Assembly (NCBI GenBank): GCA_027004315.1
Contig: JALTHV010000186.1
Span: 1 to 9,559, forward strand
Direction: 5' to 3'
Source of the DNA: Deltaproteobacteria bacterium
GTDB taxonomy: Bacteria > Desulfobacterota > Dissulfuribacteria > Dissulfuribacterales > UBA3076
DNA length: 9,559 nt
Part shown: piece after piece, positions 1 to 6,101 of the stretch
Numbering within the stretch: the first letter of the stretch is position 1
Layout: each line of letters begins with the position of its first letter
Translations under genes and position numbers: made by a program
Notes under the pieces: model-generated
What the model was told of the DNA's origin: nothing
Seen by the model: only the letters and a program-made list of their open reading frames with translations
Database searches by the model: none

Positions 1-1
1 C

Positions 2-1432
2 CTATTTGCCAAGGCAGAAGTGACTGAAGATGTGATCCAGCACCTCATCAGTAATATTGTCTCCTGTGATTTTCCCCAATGCACTTATTGCATCCCTGAG
101 ATCAATGGAAATCAGATCGGGACTGATACCATGGGACAGGCCATCAATTGCCCTGTCTATTGCCCTGCGGGCCTTTTCCAGAGATTCTTTCTGTCTCAAG
201 TTGGGCATTATATTGGGGGGTTCTGCCAGGCCTCCGTCTAATAATTTTTTTATCATGAGTACAGAGAGACTGGCAAGCCCTTCTCCGGTGAGCGCAGAGA
301 TCCCTGCCCAGGTGCCTCCTGCCATTTTTGGCAGACGGCTATAGATCTCACTTGCCCGCTTTCCAGCTAAAGATTTCCAGGAATGGACTTTATCAATTTT
401 ATTAAAGACCATGAGTATCTTGTCTGTTTTTATGTGGTTGCCCAGTACCTCCAGTACCTCTATATCTTCTGTAGAAAGGGGCCTGCTTAGGTCCAGGATC
501 CAGAGGGCAGCCTGCGCGAGTCCTGCCTTTTCCCGAATTCTCTCGATGCCGATCGTCTCTATTGGATCGGGGTCACGCCGGACGCCAGCAGTATCAATCA
601 ATTTGACCAATATGCCTTCAAGATTTATATCTTTCTCTATTGTATCCCTTGTAGTTCCCGGTATAGAGGTCACTATAGCCCTGTCTTCGCAGGCCATGGC
701 ATTTAGTAGACTGGATTTACCGACATTTGGTCTGCCAATGATCAGGACCTTTGCACCATCTCTATAGATTTTTCCCTTCTCAAAGGCCTCTATTAAGGCG
801 CTAAGGGGATTTCTGCCCCTGGTTACCAGGAGTTCCCTGAGCTGGGACTCTGAGATGATTTCTATATCCTCATCCGGATAGTCTATTGCGACTTCAAGTG
901 TGGCCATAGCTTCTTTGATGGCATTGTGGATCTCTTCGATCCTAGACGAGAATTGACCCTGTAGTTGTTTGATTGCCAGTTGCCCTGCCATGTCCGCACA
1001 TGCAAGGCTTAAATCCAGTACGGCCTCTGCCTGGGTAAGGTCAATTCTCCCGTTCAGGAAGGCCCTCTTGGTAAATTCACCAGGTTCTGCCAGACGTACA
1101 CCCTGTCCAATCACTATCTCCAGGATGCGCCTCAGGATTGCGGGGCCGCTGTGACACTGGATTTCCAGGACATCTTCCCTTGTATAGCTGTGAGGGGCCT
1201 TCATTACTACGGCCAGGACCTCGTCCACAACCGCATCTCTTTGCGGATCAAGGACCCAGCCATAGTAGAGCCGATGAGACTGTATCTCTTTGGGTGTCTT
1301 TGCTGGACGTAATATAGATCTAAAAAGCCGTATCGAAAGGGGGCCGCTTACTCGAACTATTCCAATTCCCCCTGGTCCCAGGGGAGTGGCTATAGCAGCT
1401 ATGGTGTCTTCTTCTTTTTTTATGTCATGCAC
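2..1432 (-). CDS. mnmE: tRNA uridine-5-carboxymethylaminomethyl modification GTPase MnmE (TrmE)
   Basis: MnmE works with MnmG to place a carboxymethylaminomethyl (or aminomethyl) group on C5 of the wobble uridine in certain tRNAs, in the cytoplasm. The 476-residue protein is complete. An N-terminal tetrahydrofolate-binding domain (about 8-125) contains the conserved GEFTKRAFLNGRIDLTQAE stretch. A helical domain is split around a Ras-like G domain: G1 GRPNVGKS 233-240, G2 loop GTTRD 259-263, G3 DTAG 280-283, G4 NKID 344-347, G5 SAL 379-381. It ends in the family signature FCLGK, with the conserved Cys at 473. The start is GTG; no ATG precedes it in frame and no clear Shine-Dalgarno is visible. 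A miniature mobile element separates it from jag, the upstream gene on the same strand. The last codon lies at the window edge but the gene is whole. Confidence 0.98.
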   Translation of the reverse strand: MHDIKKEEDTIAAIATPLGPGGIGIVRVSGPLSIRLFRSILRPAKTPKEIQSHRLYYGWVLDPQRDAVVDEVLAVVMKAPHSYTREDVLEIQCHSGPAILRRILEIVIGQGVRLAEPGEFTKRAFLNGRIDLTQAEAVLDLSLACADMAGQLAIKQLQGQFSSRIEEIHNAIKEAMATLEVAIDYPDEDIEIISESQLRELLVTRGRNPLSALIEAFEKGKIYRDGAKVLIIGRPNVGKSSLLNAMACEDRAIVTSIPGTTRDTIEKDINLEGILVKLIDTAGVRRDPDPIETIGIERIREKAGLAQAALWILDLSRPLSTEDIEVLEVLGNHIKTDKILMVFNKIDKVHSWKSLAGKRASEIYSRLPKMAGGTWAGISALTGEGLASLSVLMIKKLLDGGLAEPPNIMPNLRQKESLEKARRAIDRAIDGLSHGISPDLISIDLRDAISALGKITGDNITDEVLDHIFSHFCLGK

Positions 1433-1463
1433 AGTTACAAAATTATGTACTGTTACCGTTGTC

Positions 1464-1611
1464 GTAAGCGTTCACATCCCCGGCCAGGGGTAGCCTTTTG
1501 AAGGGTTTCAGTGCGGATTAATAGGCAGAGTGCCCTGATCTTGTGCATCAAGCGATGCTCCTGAAACCCTGAAAAAGGCCACCCCTGGCCGGGAGGGATG
1601 TGAACGCTTAC
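1464..1611 (-). mobile_element. Palindromic GTAA-ended miniature element, copy 1 (MITE-like)
   Basis: This 148-bp non-coding element is bounded by perfect terminal inverted repeats GTAAGCGTTCACATCC / GGATGTGAACGCTTAC. The arms extend about 50 bp inward with a 3-nt bulge and few mismatches, ending at GGGTTTCAG (1503-1511) / CTGAAACCC (1561-1569). The 49-nt centre can form two further hairpins: GGCA-GAG-TGCC (1524-1534) and GCATC-AAGC-GATGC (1545-1558). Flanking 8-mers CCGTTGTC (1456-1463) and CCGCTGTC (1612-1619) match at 7 of 8 positions, like an ageing target-site duplication. It lies between jag and mnmE, and its end supplies the jag stop codon. Strand is given relative to copies 2 and 3: over 64 bp (1490-1553 here, 7129-7192 in copy 2) the two differ at only 3 positions when this copy is reversed. 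No transposase is encoded. Confidence 0.85.
1572..1590 (-). terminator. Possible intrinsic terminator inside MITE copy 1
   Basis: Read on the minus strand, the element arm gives a perfect GGCCA stem, a GGGG loop and TGGCC, followed directly by five T residues. This is the layout of a factor-independent terminator, placed after jag and before mnmE. The stem is only 5 bp and competes with the larger palindrome fold, so efficiency is uncertain. The opposite arm has a similar but mismatched hairpin followed by TTTT on the plus strand. Confidence 0.4.
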
Positions 1612-2435
1612 CCGCTGTCTTTTGGACCACATCTGTGTGGTTTAACTGTCCGGCGAGGCGGACTTATCACCACTTTACGCATGATGCCATCTCCTACACT
1701 GCGGGTATGAATGCCTTTGACACCTTTGAGGGCCAAGTGGACTGTCCTGCGCTCTTTTGGGCCTAACGGCTGGAGTGCTATTGATTGTCCTGTCCTCTGG
1801 ACTTTTTTTGCCATGCGGTGTGCCAATAGGGAAAGGCCTTTTTCCCTCTTTTCCCGATAACCCTGTGCCTCCAGATTGACCCTGCTATGATTTTTGTCCC
1901 TGTGCTGCAAGATGCGGTTGACAATATATTCCAGGGCATCCAGATTTTGCCCTTCTTTCCCTATGATTAATGAGAGATCATCCCCGGATATATCTAGATA
2001 TGGTCCTTCTTCACCGATCTTGATTTCTGCCTGTCCCTTGAGGCCAGCCCTTTTCAAAAGCCCCTCGGCGATCTCCTTGGCCAGAGAGATGTGCCTTTCA
2101 AGATCTTTGGAGGTCTTTTCGGCAACCTCAGTATCCTTTGGTGCAGGGACTTCAGGTACAATAGGATGAGCGACTTTTGTCTCTAAGGACTCTCCCCTTT
2201 TTTTCTGATTTTTTTTTGTAACTGGAGGCCTCTTTTTTTTAGGTATGGCCTTTATCTTGGCCTCGTGTCCCCCCAGCCCAAAGATGCCCGTAGATCCCCT
2301 GTTGAGTATTTTGATTTCAAGATCCCCCGTTGCTACTCCAAAATACCTGCACGCAATTTCTATGGCATGCTCTACGGTCTTGCCGCCAAATTCTTTCAGC
2401 CCTTGAGTCAATGTAGGGAATTCATTCTCTGTCAT
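1608..2435 (-). CDS. jag: Jag/KhpB family RNA-binding protein (Jag_N-KH-R3H)
   Basis: A 275-residue cytoplasmic RNA-binding protein of the Jag (SpoIIIJ-associated, KhpB) family, linked in other bacteria to RNA regulation of cell elongation and division and usually encoded next to yidC. Domain order fits the family: Jag_N about 14-64, containing ILNRGSTGIFGLGGHEAKI; a charged, Lys-rich linker 65-115; a KH domain about 118-185 with GxxG loop GKEG at 159-162; and an R3H domain about 195-258 with R229, R230 and H233 of the R-x3-H motif. The ATG start has a GGAA-type ribosome binding site about 8 nt upstream, 50 nt after yidC. The TAA stop lies inside the end of MITE copy 1. The pre-insertion sequence predicts three more residues (Asn-Ser-Thr), so the C-terminus is probably slightly truncated without harm. 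Confidence 0.95.
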   Translation of the reverse strand: MTENEFPTLTQGLKEFGGKTVEHAIEIACRYFGVATGDLEIKILNRGSTGIFGLGGHEAKIKAIPKKKRPPVTKKNQKKRGESLETKVAHPIVPEVPAPKDTEVAEKTSKDLERHISLAKEIAEGLLKRAGLKGQAEIKIGEEGPYLDISGDDLSLIIGKEGQNLDALEYIVNRILQHRDKNHSRVNLEAQGYREKREKGLSLLAHRMAKKVQRTGQSIALQPLGPKERRTVHLALKGVKGIHTRSVGDGIMRKVVISPPRRTVKPHRCGPKDSG

Positions 2436-2447
2436 TATTTAGGTTCC

Positions 2448-2491
2448 ACTTAGTGTTAAACTAGTGCCTGGATCTTGTTTGGGCACTAAGT
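2448..2491 (-). promoter_or_regulatory. Two mutually exclusive hairpins at the yidC-jag junction
   Basis: The segment 2482-2488 (GGCACTA, covering the yidC stop) pairs perfectly with 2462-2468 (TAGTGCC). The overlapping CACTAAGT (2484-2491) also pairs perfectly with ACTTAGTG (2448-2455), which lies just before the jag ribosome binding site. Only one pairing can form at a time. Whether this tunes jag translation is inference. Confidence 0.25.
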
Positions 2492-4144
2492 AGTTAATTT
2501 ATTAACATAGTGTTGCTGTGCAATAGAAAGTATATTGTTAACTAGCCAGTAGAGTACTAATCCTGAGGGGAAATTTATAAACATAAAGGTAAATATCAAA
2601 GGTAAAAATTGCATTACCTTGGCCTGAGTGGGATCAAGAGAAGAAGGACTCATTTTTTGTTGTAGATACATAGAAGCACCCATCAGGAGAGTGAGTACGG
2701 GCAGACCCCCCAGATATGGGATATTTACTCCGGGTATCATCAGACGGTCAGGGGCTGAAAGGTCGTTTATCCACAGCATAAAGGGGGCATGACGCACTGC
2801 TATTGACTGAAGCAGTACTTTATATAGGCCAAAAAATACTGGGATCTGGAGCAACATTGGCAGACAGCCACTCATGGGATTCACCTTGTAGGTCTTATAA
2901 AGCTGCATGAGTTCCTTGTTTAACTTCTCTTTGTCATCTCCGTACTTTTCCTTGAGTTTAGAGAGCTTTGGCTGAATTTTCTGCATGGTCTTCATAGACT
3001 TGGCACCCTTTTGTGCCAGAGGCCAGAAGGCAATCTTGATCAAGACCGTAAGGACAATAATGGCAATGCCGTAATTTTTTGTGTATCGATAAAAGAATTT
3101 GAGGACATACAGGAGGGGCTTGGCGATTGGATCAAACCAGCCAAAATATATGGCCTTAGAGAGGTGATGCCCCAGCCTATTCAGACGGTCGATCTCTTTT
3201 GGCCCAAAATAGAGCCCCAGCCTCAAGACCTCTCCTCGGCCTCCAGGTATAGGGTCTGGGCTGAGTGCAGTCAATCGGCTTTCAGCTAGGCCCTTATCGT
3301 CCTTTTTTTCAATGGCTATATTCCAAAGTTCCTTCTTTTCCATTGGGACCAAGGCCGTAATAAAATAGTTATCACCATAACCTATCCAGTCAACAGGTCC
3401 TGTATAGGTATGTTTTTCCCCTATTTTTTTCAGTTTTATCCTGTGTAGATCTTTCTGTGCATAATAGGAAGGGCCTGAAAATGTATATCTACTTACATTT
3501 TTGCCTGGTCTATTATACAAAAATAACGTCTCGGGAAGGGCCTCTATACCTGTCAATCGAACAGACAGATCTATCCAATAAGTTCCCTGGTGAAAGGTGT
3601 ATATCTTTGTGACCTTAATGCCATTTGGCATATTACAGGTAAAACTCAACTGCCTCTTTTCCCCGGCCTTATTAAGTAGCAACTCTTCTCTATCTGCTTT
3701 AAAAAAACGGGTAGACAGATCTATTGGCGGCCGGGATTCTATCTGAAGGCCTAGAGGTAGGTAGGGGGGAGAGACCTTGATCAGATTTACAGGAGGGGCC
3801 TTTGGGGCAATGGTCGTTTTGTACTGTTTTAGGAGGAATTTTTTGATCGTGGCCCCTTCTTCTGAGAAGACGACGTGGTAGAGATCGGTCTCTACGGAAA
3901 TATCTCTTGCCTTGTGGGCTGCGGCCTCTGTCTCCGCCTGGGTCCTATTGAGAGAAGAAACCCGTGTCCCCCCATTGGGATAGGTCCGGATTTCCTGTCC
4001 CGCGGCCTGCTTCTTGACCTTCATGGCAGAGACTTTCTCAATTTTCTTTTGAGGAGACTGCTTTACGTTACCGCCCAAAAAATACTGAAATATCAGTATT
4101 ACAAACAGAGACAGCGCTACTGCTAATATTGTACGCCAATCCAT
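2486..4144 (-). CDS. yidC: Membrane protein insertase YidC
   Basis: YidC inserts and folds inner-membrane proteins, alone or with SecYEG. The 552-residue protein has the Gram-negative layout: TM1 about 4-23, a large periplasmic beta domain about 85-330, then the conserved insertase core with hydrophobic segments near 355-376, 428-447, 479-494 and 510-545. A cytoplasmic amphipathic hairpin rich in Lys, Gln and Met (about 380-420) lies between the first two core helices. Family signatures include NPMSGCLPMLLQIPVFFGLY (422-441) and the final helix with YWLVNNILSIAQQ. The basic residue of the hydrophilic groove appears to be Lys370, where E. coli has Arg. The C-terminus is short, without a long basic tail. 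The ATG is 3 nt after a small in-frame-organised ORF and the upstream AGG is weak, so translation may be coupled. Confidence 0.98.
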   Translation of the reverse strand: MDWRTILAVALSLFVILIFQYFLGGNVKQSPQKKIEKVSAMKVKKQAAGQEIRTYPNGGTRVSSLNRTQAETEAAAHKARDISVETDLYHVVFSEEGATIKKFLLKQYKTTIAPKAPPVNLIKVSPPYLPLGLQIESRPPIDLSTRFFKADREELLLNKAGEKRQLSFTCNMPNGIKVTKIYTFHQGTYWIDLSVRLTGIEALPETLFLYNRPGKNVSRYTFSGPSYYAQKDLHRIKLKKIGEKHTYTGPVDWIGYGDNYFITALVPMEKKELWNIAIEKKDDKGLAESRLTALSPDPIPGGRGEVLRLGLYFGPKEIDRLNRLGHHLSKAIYFGWFDPIAKPLLYVLKFFYRYTKNYGIAIIVLTVLIKIAFWPLAQKGAKSMKTMQKIQPKLSKLKEKYGDDKEKLNKELMQLYKTYKVNPMSGCLPMLLQIPVFFGLYKVLLQSIAVRHAPFMLWINDLSAPDRLMIPGVNIPYLGGLPVLTLLMGASMYLQQKMSPSSLDPTQAKVMQFLPLIFTFMFINFPSGLVLYWLVNNILSIAQQHYVNKLTT

Positions 4145-4147
4145 TAT

Positions 4148-4345
4148 TTATAAACCTAAGAGCTCATGACGAATAGTCTTCATCTCTGAACAAGAAATCC
4201 TATTTCGTCGGTTAATAGAGATATCTGCAAAATTTTGTGCCCGATTTCGCTGAATAGCCTGTCTGCCGGACAGGACCTTGGGGTTCTGCATAGCTATTTT
4301 TTTTGAAGGACTTTCCAGGTGCCAAGAGTCTAAAAAGACGATCAC
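4148..4345 (-). CDS. Possible small hypothetical protein between yidD and yidC
   Basis: I do not recognise this 65-residue frame. It starts with GTG overlapping the yidD stop by 4 nt (GTGA) and ends in TAA 3 nt before the yidC ATG, so it fills the gap as a translationally coupled gene would. The product is basic and hydrophilic, has no membrane segment or signal peptide, and shows no family motif. The DNA contains a perfect 6-bp hairpin (CCTGTC-TGCCG-GACAGG, 4258-4274). These two genes are often close together with no gene between, so this may be a chance open frame in a non-coding spacer. Confidence 0.3.
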   Translation of the reverse strand: MIVFLDSWHLESPSKKIAMQNPKVLSGRQAIQRNRAQNFADISINRRNRISCSEMKTIRHELLGL

Positions 4346-4569
4346 GGGACAGGATCATAACCACCTGGGTTCCAGGGATGACACCTGAGGAGTCGTTTGA
4401 CAGCCAACAGAGTGCCTATAAATGGACCATATTTAACAATGGCCTCCTCGGCATACCGGGAACAAGTGGGAACAAAGCGGCAAGATCTTGGTAAAATAGG
4501 AGAAAACAAGAATCTATATGCTTTAATGAGAAAGATGATAGACTGACTTAATATAGTTTTAGCTTTCAT
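4342..4569 (-). CDS. yidD: Membrane protein insertion efficiency factor YidD
   Basis: YidD is a small protein at the inner face of the membrane that aids YidC/Sec-dependent insertion. The 75-residue product has the family hallmarks: an amphipathic N-terminal helix followed by AYRFLFSPILPRSCRFVPTC (residues 17-36), then SRYAEEAI and the C-terminal HPWNPGGYDPVP. An in-frame start 66 nt upstream (4635) would overlap rnpA by about 60 nt and add residues absent from typical YidD. The ATG at 4569, 4 nt after the rnpA stop with AGGTG upstream, gives the usual family length. The stop overlaps the GTG of the following small frame by 4 nt. Confidence 0.95.
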   Translation of the reverse strand: MKAKTILSQSIIFLIKAYRFLFSPILPRSCRFVPTCSRYAEEAIVKYGPFIGTLLAVKRLLRCHPWNPGGYDPVP

Positions 4570-4573
4570 ATTG

Positions 4574-4951
4574 TCAACACCTGTTTGAGGCCTTAAATGC
4601 TCTGGCAAGGTTGGTCTCAAGTTCTTTCCAGCCAAGGCAGAGACACTTTCTATGGGGCATAAAGATCAGATCATGGCCAAGAGGAAAAATCTGTTTGTTT
4701 CTGCGGAATAGCTCTCTTATCAGCCTCTTAGCCCTATTCCTCTTGACGGCCTTACCAAATTTTTTACTGACACTTATCCCAATTCTGCAATAGGGTAAAG
4801 AATTTTTTACGGTTATAATGGTAATGCCAGGGAGCTTTATCCTCTTTCCTTCCCGATAGGCCTTTATAAAGTCCTCTGAACTCCTTAATTTCTCTTTTTT
4901 CGAGAGAGACTGCCTGTGCAGGACTTGTCTCATCTCAGCAAGGAAGGGCAT
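4574..4951 (-). CDS. rnpA: Ribonuclease P protein component RnpA
   Basis: RnpA is the protein cofactor of the RNase P ribozyme that trims 5' leaders from precursor tRNAs. The 125-residue basic protein carries the family N-terminal LSKKEKLRSSEDF (16-28), the central strand motif RIGISVSKKFGKAVKRNRAK (56-75) with the RNR signature that contacts P RNA, and the following RLIRELFRR helix. An ATG at codon 7 is possible, but the first ATG is preceded by GGAGAGGG at good spacing and is preferred. It lies downstream of rpmH as in most bacteria, but with a longer spacer (about 160 nt) that contains a 44-bp mobile element remnant. Confidence 0.97.
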   Translation of the reverse strand: MPFLAEMRQVLHRQSLSKKEKLRSSEDFIKAYREGKRIKLPGITIITVKNSLPYCRIGISVSKKFGKAVKRNRAKRLIRELFRRNKQIFPLGHDLIFMPHRKCLCLGWKELETNLARAFKASNRC

Positions 4952-4961
4952 CTATCCCTCT

Positions 4962-5021
4962 CCATCAGCATACCCGTTCACGTCTCCGGCCAAGGGAGAA
5001 TGTGAACGGTTACCCATCAGC
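4962..5021. mobile_element. Collapsed 44-bp MITE with exact 8-bp target duplication
   Basis: The element at 4970-5013 keeps the ends of the GTAA family (right end GTGAACGGTTAC, left end with CCGTTCAC) and the first GC-rich bases of each arm, but lacks the middle. It folds as CCGTTCAC (4974-4981) against GTGAACGG (5002-5009), plus TCTCC/GGAGA. The 8-mer CCATCAGC occurs immediately before (4962-4969) and after (5014-5021); a ninth base also matches. It lies in the rpmH-rnpA spacer and lacks the T-runs of the long copies. Confidence 0.8.
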
Positions 5022-5065
5022 AGTATCTTAGTCCACAAATTACAGAGATTCCCCAAATCTGCCGT

Positions 5066-5087
5066 GGCCTGAGTAAAAACTCAGCCC
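5066..5087. other. Hairpin in the rpmH-rnpA spacer
   Basis: CTGAGT (5069-5074) and ACTCAG (5079-5084) form a perfect 6-bp stem with an AAAA loop, extended by GG/CC after one mismatch. No T-run follows on the minus strand, so it does not look like a full terminator. A processing or stability role in the rpmH-rnpA message is possible but unproven. Confidence 0.3.
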
Positions 5088-5110
5088 ATCAATGGGAAAA
5101 AAGCCAGTCT

Positions 5111-5245
5111 CTATGCTGACAGGCTATATCTCCCTTTTGCCCTGCGTCTCTTTATTACCTTACGCCCTGCCTTTGTACTCATGCGTTTGAGGAACCCATG
5201 GGTCCTCTTTCTCTTTAAATTGTTTGGTTGAAAGGTCCTTTTCAT
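5111..5245 (-). CDS. rpmH: 50S ribosomal protein L34
   Basis: L34 is a small, very basic protein of the large ribosomal subunit. The 44-residue product is full length for the family. It opens MKRTFQPNNLKRKRTHGFLK, continues RMSTKAGRKVIKRRRAKGR and ends YSLSA, matching the conserved L34 pattern throughout. The ATG has AGGA 7 nt upstream (5253-5256). It is the first gene of the minus-strand block, reading from a promoter near 5377-5405, and precedes rnpA, the usual bacterial order. Confidence 0.98.
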   Translation of the reverse strand: MKRTFQPNNLKRKRTHGFLKRMSTKAGRKVIKRRRAKGRYSLSA

Positions 5246-5284
5246 CTTAAATTCCTAGTTGTAGTCTAATATACAGAGGAGGCC

Positions 5285-5315
5285 TTGTGCAAAACCTGTT
5301 TTGGTTTTTGCACAA
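5285..5315. promoter_or_regulatory. Long inverted repeat in the rpmH leader
   Basis: TTGTGCAAAACC (5285-5296) and GGTTTTTGCACAA (5303-5315) form a 12-bp stem with one bulged T and a 6-nt loop. It lies about 40 nt before rpmH and downstream of the proposed promoter, so it should appear in the leader RNA. The A-run follows on the plus strand, so it is not an intrinsic terminator in either direction. It could be an operator or an RNA leader structure. Confidence 0.4.
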
Positions 5316-5376
5316 AAAAATCCATCTGTGCTATTGTTTATCGTTCTCGGGTAAAATCAAAATTTTTGGATGCAAA

Positions 5377-5405
5377 TTCATACCCATATGCCAGGTATAT
5401 GTCAA
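5377..5405 (-). promoter_or_regulatory. Probable sigma70-type promoter for rpmH operon
   Basis: On the minus strand a perfect -35 TTGACA (5400-5405) is followed after exactly 17 bp by TATGAA (5377-5382), a 4/6 match to the -10. Transcription would begin near 5370, giving a leader of about 125 nt that includes the inverted repeat at 5285-5315. Confidence 0.5.
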
Positions 5406-5464
5406 GAAAAGGTCCCAGATATCTTATATGGGCCTGGAGGAATTCTGCACAGGGTCCTTTTGTG

Positions 5465-5481
5465 GTAACTTCTCAATAAGT
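5465..5481 (+). repeat. 17-bp dispersed repeat, copy A
   Basis: GTAACTTCTCAATAAGT occurs here and again, exactly and in the same orientation, at 9450-9466. It contains the small inverted repeat ACTT...AAGT. This copy lies upstream of def, the other just after rsmB. It may mark the edge of an unknown element. Confidence 0.5.
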
Positions 5482-5531
5482 CCTGGCAACTTCGATGTAA
5501 CTGGTCATAGGGTGCTTTTTCCCCCAACATG

Positions 5532-5560
5532 TTATCACCTTTACCTCCTTGCAATATAAC
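5532..5560 (+). promoter_or_regulatory. Possible promoter for def-fmt
   Basis: TTATCA (5532-5537, 4/6 of the -35) is spaced 17 bp from TATAAC (5555-5560, 5/6 of the -10). Transcription would start near 5567, leaving a short leader before the def ATG. A competing weaker pair is TTGCAA (5549-5554) and TATTTT (5571-5576). Confidence 0.4.
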
Positions 5561-5585
5561 TGGTTTTTACTATTTTATAAGAGCT

Positions 5586-6092
5586 ATGAAGATATTGATC
5601 TATCCAGATGAGATCTTAAGGAATGAGGCCCAATCTGTTGAGAATATAGATGGGAGATTGCAGAGCCTGATTGATGAAATGCTTAAGACTATGTATGCCT
5701 CTCGAGGAGTGGGACTGGCTGCAAACCAGATAGGAGAACTCAGGCAGCTGGTAGTAATGGATGTGACCCCCACTAAAGAAGGCCCACATCCTATAGTACT
5801 CATAAATCCCCATATTACAGAATTCGAGGGGGAAAAGGTTGAGGATGAAGGCTGCCTGAGTGTCCCTAATTATTTTGCCCCTGTAAAACGAGCAGCCAAG
5901 ATAGAAGTCGTGGGATACGACCGTAACGAAAAGGAGATCAGGCTTGAGGCCGAAGGACTCCTTGCCAGATGTATACAGCACGAATTGGACCACCTGAAGG
6001 GCATATGTTTTGTAGATCGCTTGAATCCCGTAAGAAAGATGCTTTTTAGAAAAAAGTGGGCAAAGATCTGTCCCAAAGAGAATAGTAGATAG
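5586..6092 (+). CDS. def: Peptide deformylase
   Basis: Def removes the formyl group from the N-terminal formyl-Met of new proteins at the ribosome exit. The 168-residue enzyme has all three catalytic motifs: GVGLAANQ (41-48), EGCLSV (88-93, metal ligand Cys90) and QHELDH (131-136, metal ligands His132 and His136, catalytic Glu133). The frame is open 19 codons further upstream, but the ATG at 5586 gives MKILIYPDEILR, the standard family N-terminus; only a weak AAGAG precedes it. It starts the plus-strand block, 9 nt before fmt, whose product adds the formyl group that Def later removes. Confidence 0.97.
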   Translation: MKILIYPDEILRNEAQSVENIDGRLQSLIDEMLKTMYASRGVGLAANQIGELRQLVVMDVTPTKEGPHPIVLINPHITEFEGEKVEDEGCLSVPNYFAPVKRAAKIEVVGYDRNEKEIRLEAEGLLARCIQHELDHLKGICFVDRLNPVRKMLFRKKWAKICPKENSR

Positions 6093-6101
6093 CCTATCTG
6101 T

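Larger units (their letters stand above)
5246..5585. other. Divergent intergenic region between rpmH and def
   Basis: This 340-bp stretch separates the two divergent blocks. It contains the rpmH leader inverted repeat and promoter, a weaker def promoter, and one copy of a 17-bp repeat (5465-5481). Short open frames exist on both strands but none has a start with a ribosome binding site plus a recognisable product. No convincing DnaA boxes were seen, although rpmH is often near an origin. Confidence 0.6.

Noticed and set aside
2767..2775. Perfect DnaA-box sequence TTATCCACA
   Set aside because: It is a single copy inside yidC encoding the conserved Leu-Trp-Ile-Asn stretch. No cluster of boxes or AT-rich unwinding region was seen, so no origin is called.
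4570..4635. Longer yidD start overlapping rnpA
   Set aside because: The added 22 residues are encoded by the rnpA 3' end in another frame, and typical YidD proteins begin at the internal Met.
5285..5315. Inverted repeat as a rho-independent terminator
   Set aside because: The run of A follows on the plus strand and the corresponding T-run precedes the stem on the minus strand, so neither direction gives a stem followed by U.
5338..5472. Minus-strand open stretch of 44 codons with ordinary-looking amino acid composition
   Set aside because: It has no start codon after its upstream TGA, overlaps the proposed rpmH promoter, and matches no family I know. Length is within chance.
5285..5559. Overlapping plus-strand open frames of 64 and 90 codons in the rpmH-def gap
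   Set aside because: Both begin within the inverted repeat, have odd Cys/aromatic-rich composition, no ribosome binding site and no recognisable motif, and they overlap each other.
5529..5585. Upstream ATG extending def by 19 residues
   Set aside because: No Shine-Dalgarno; the extension is unlike the family, whose N-terminus matches MKILIYPDEILR, and it would lie across the proposed def promoter.
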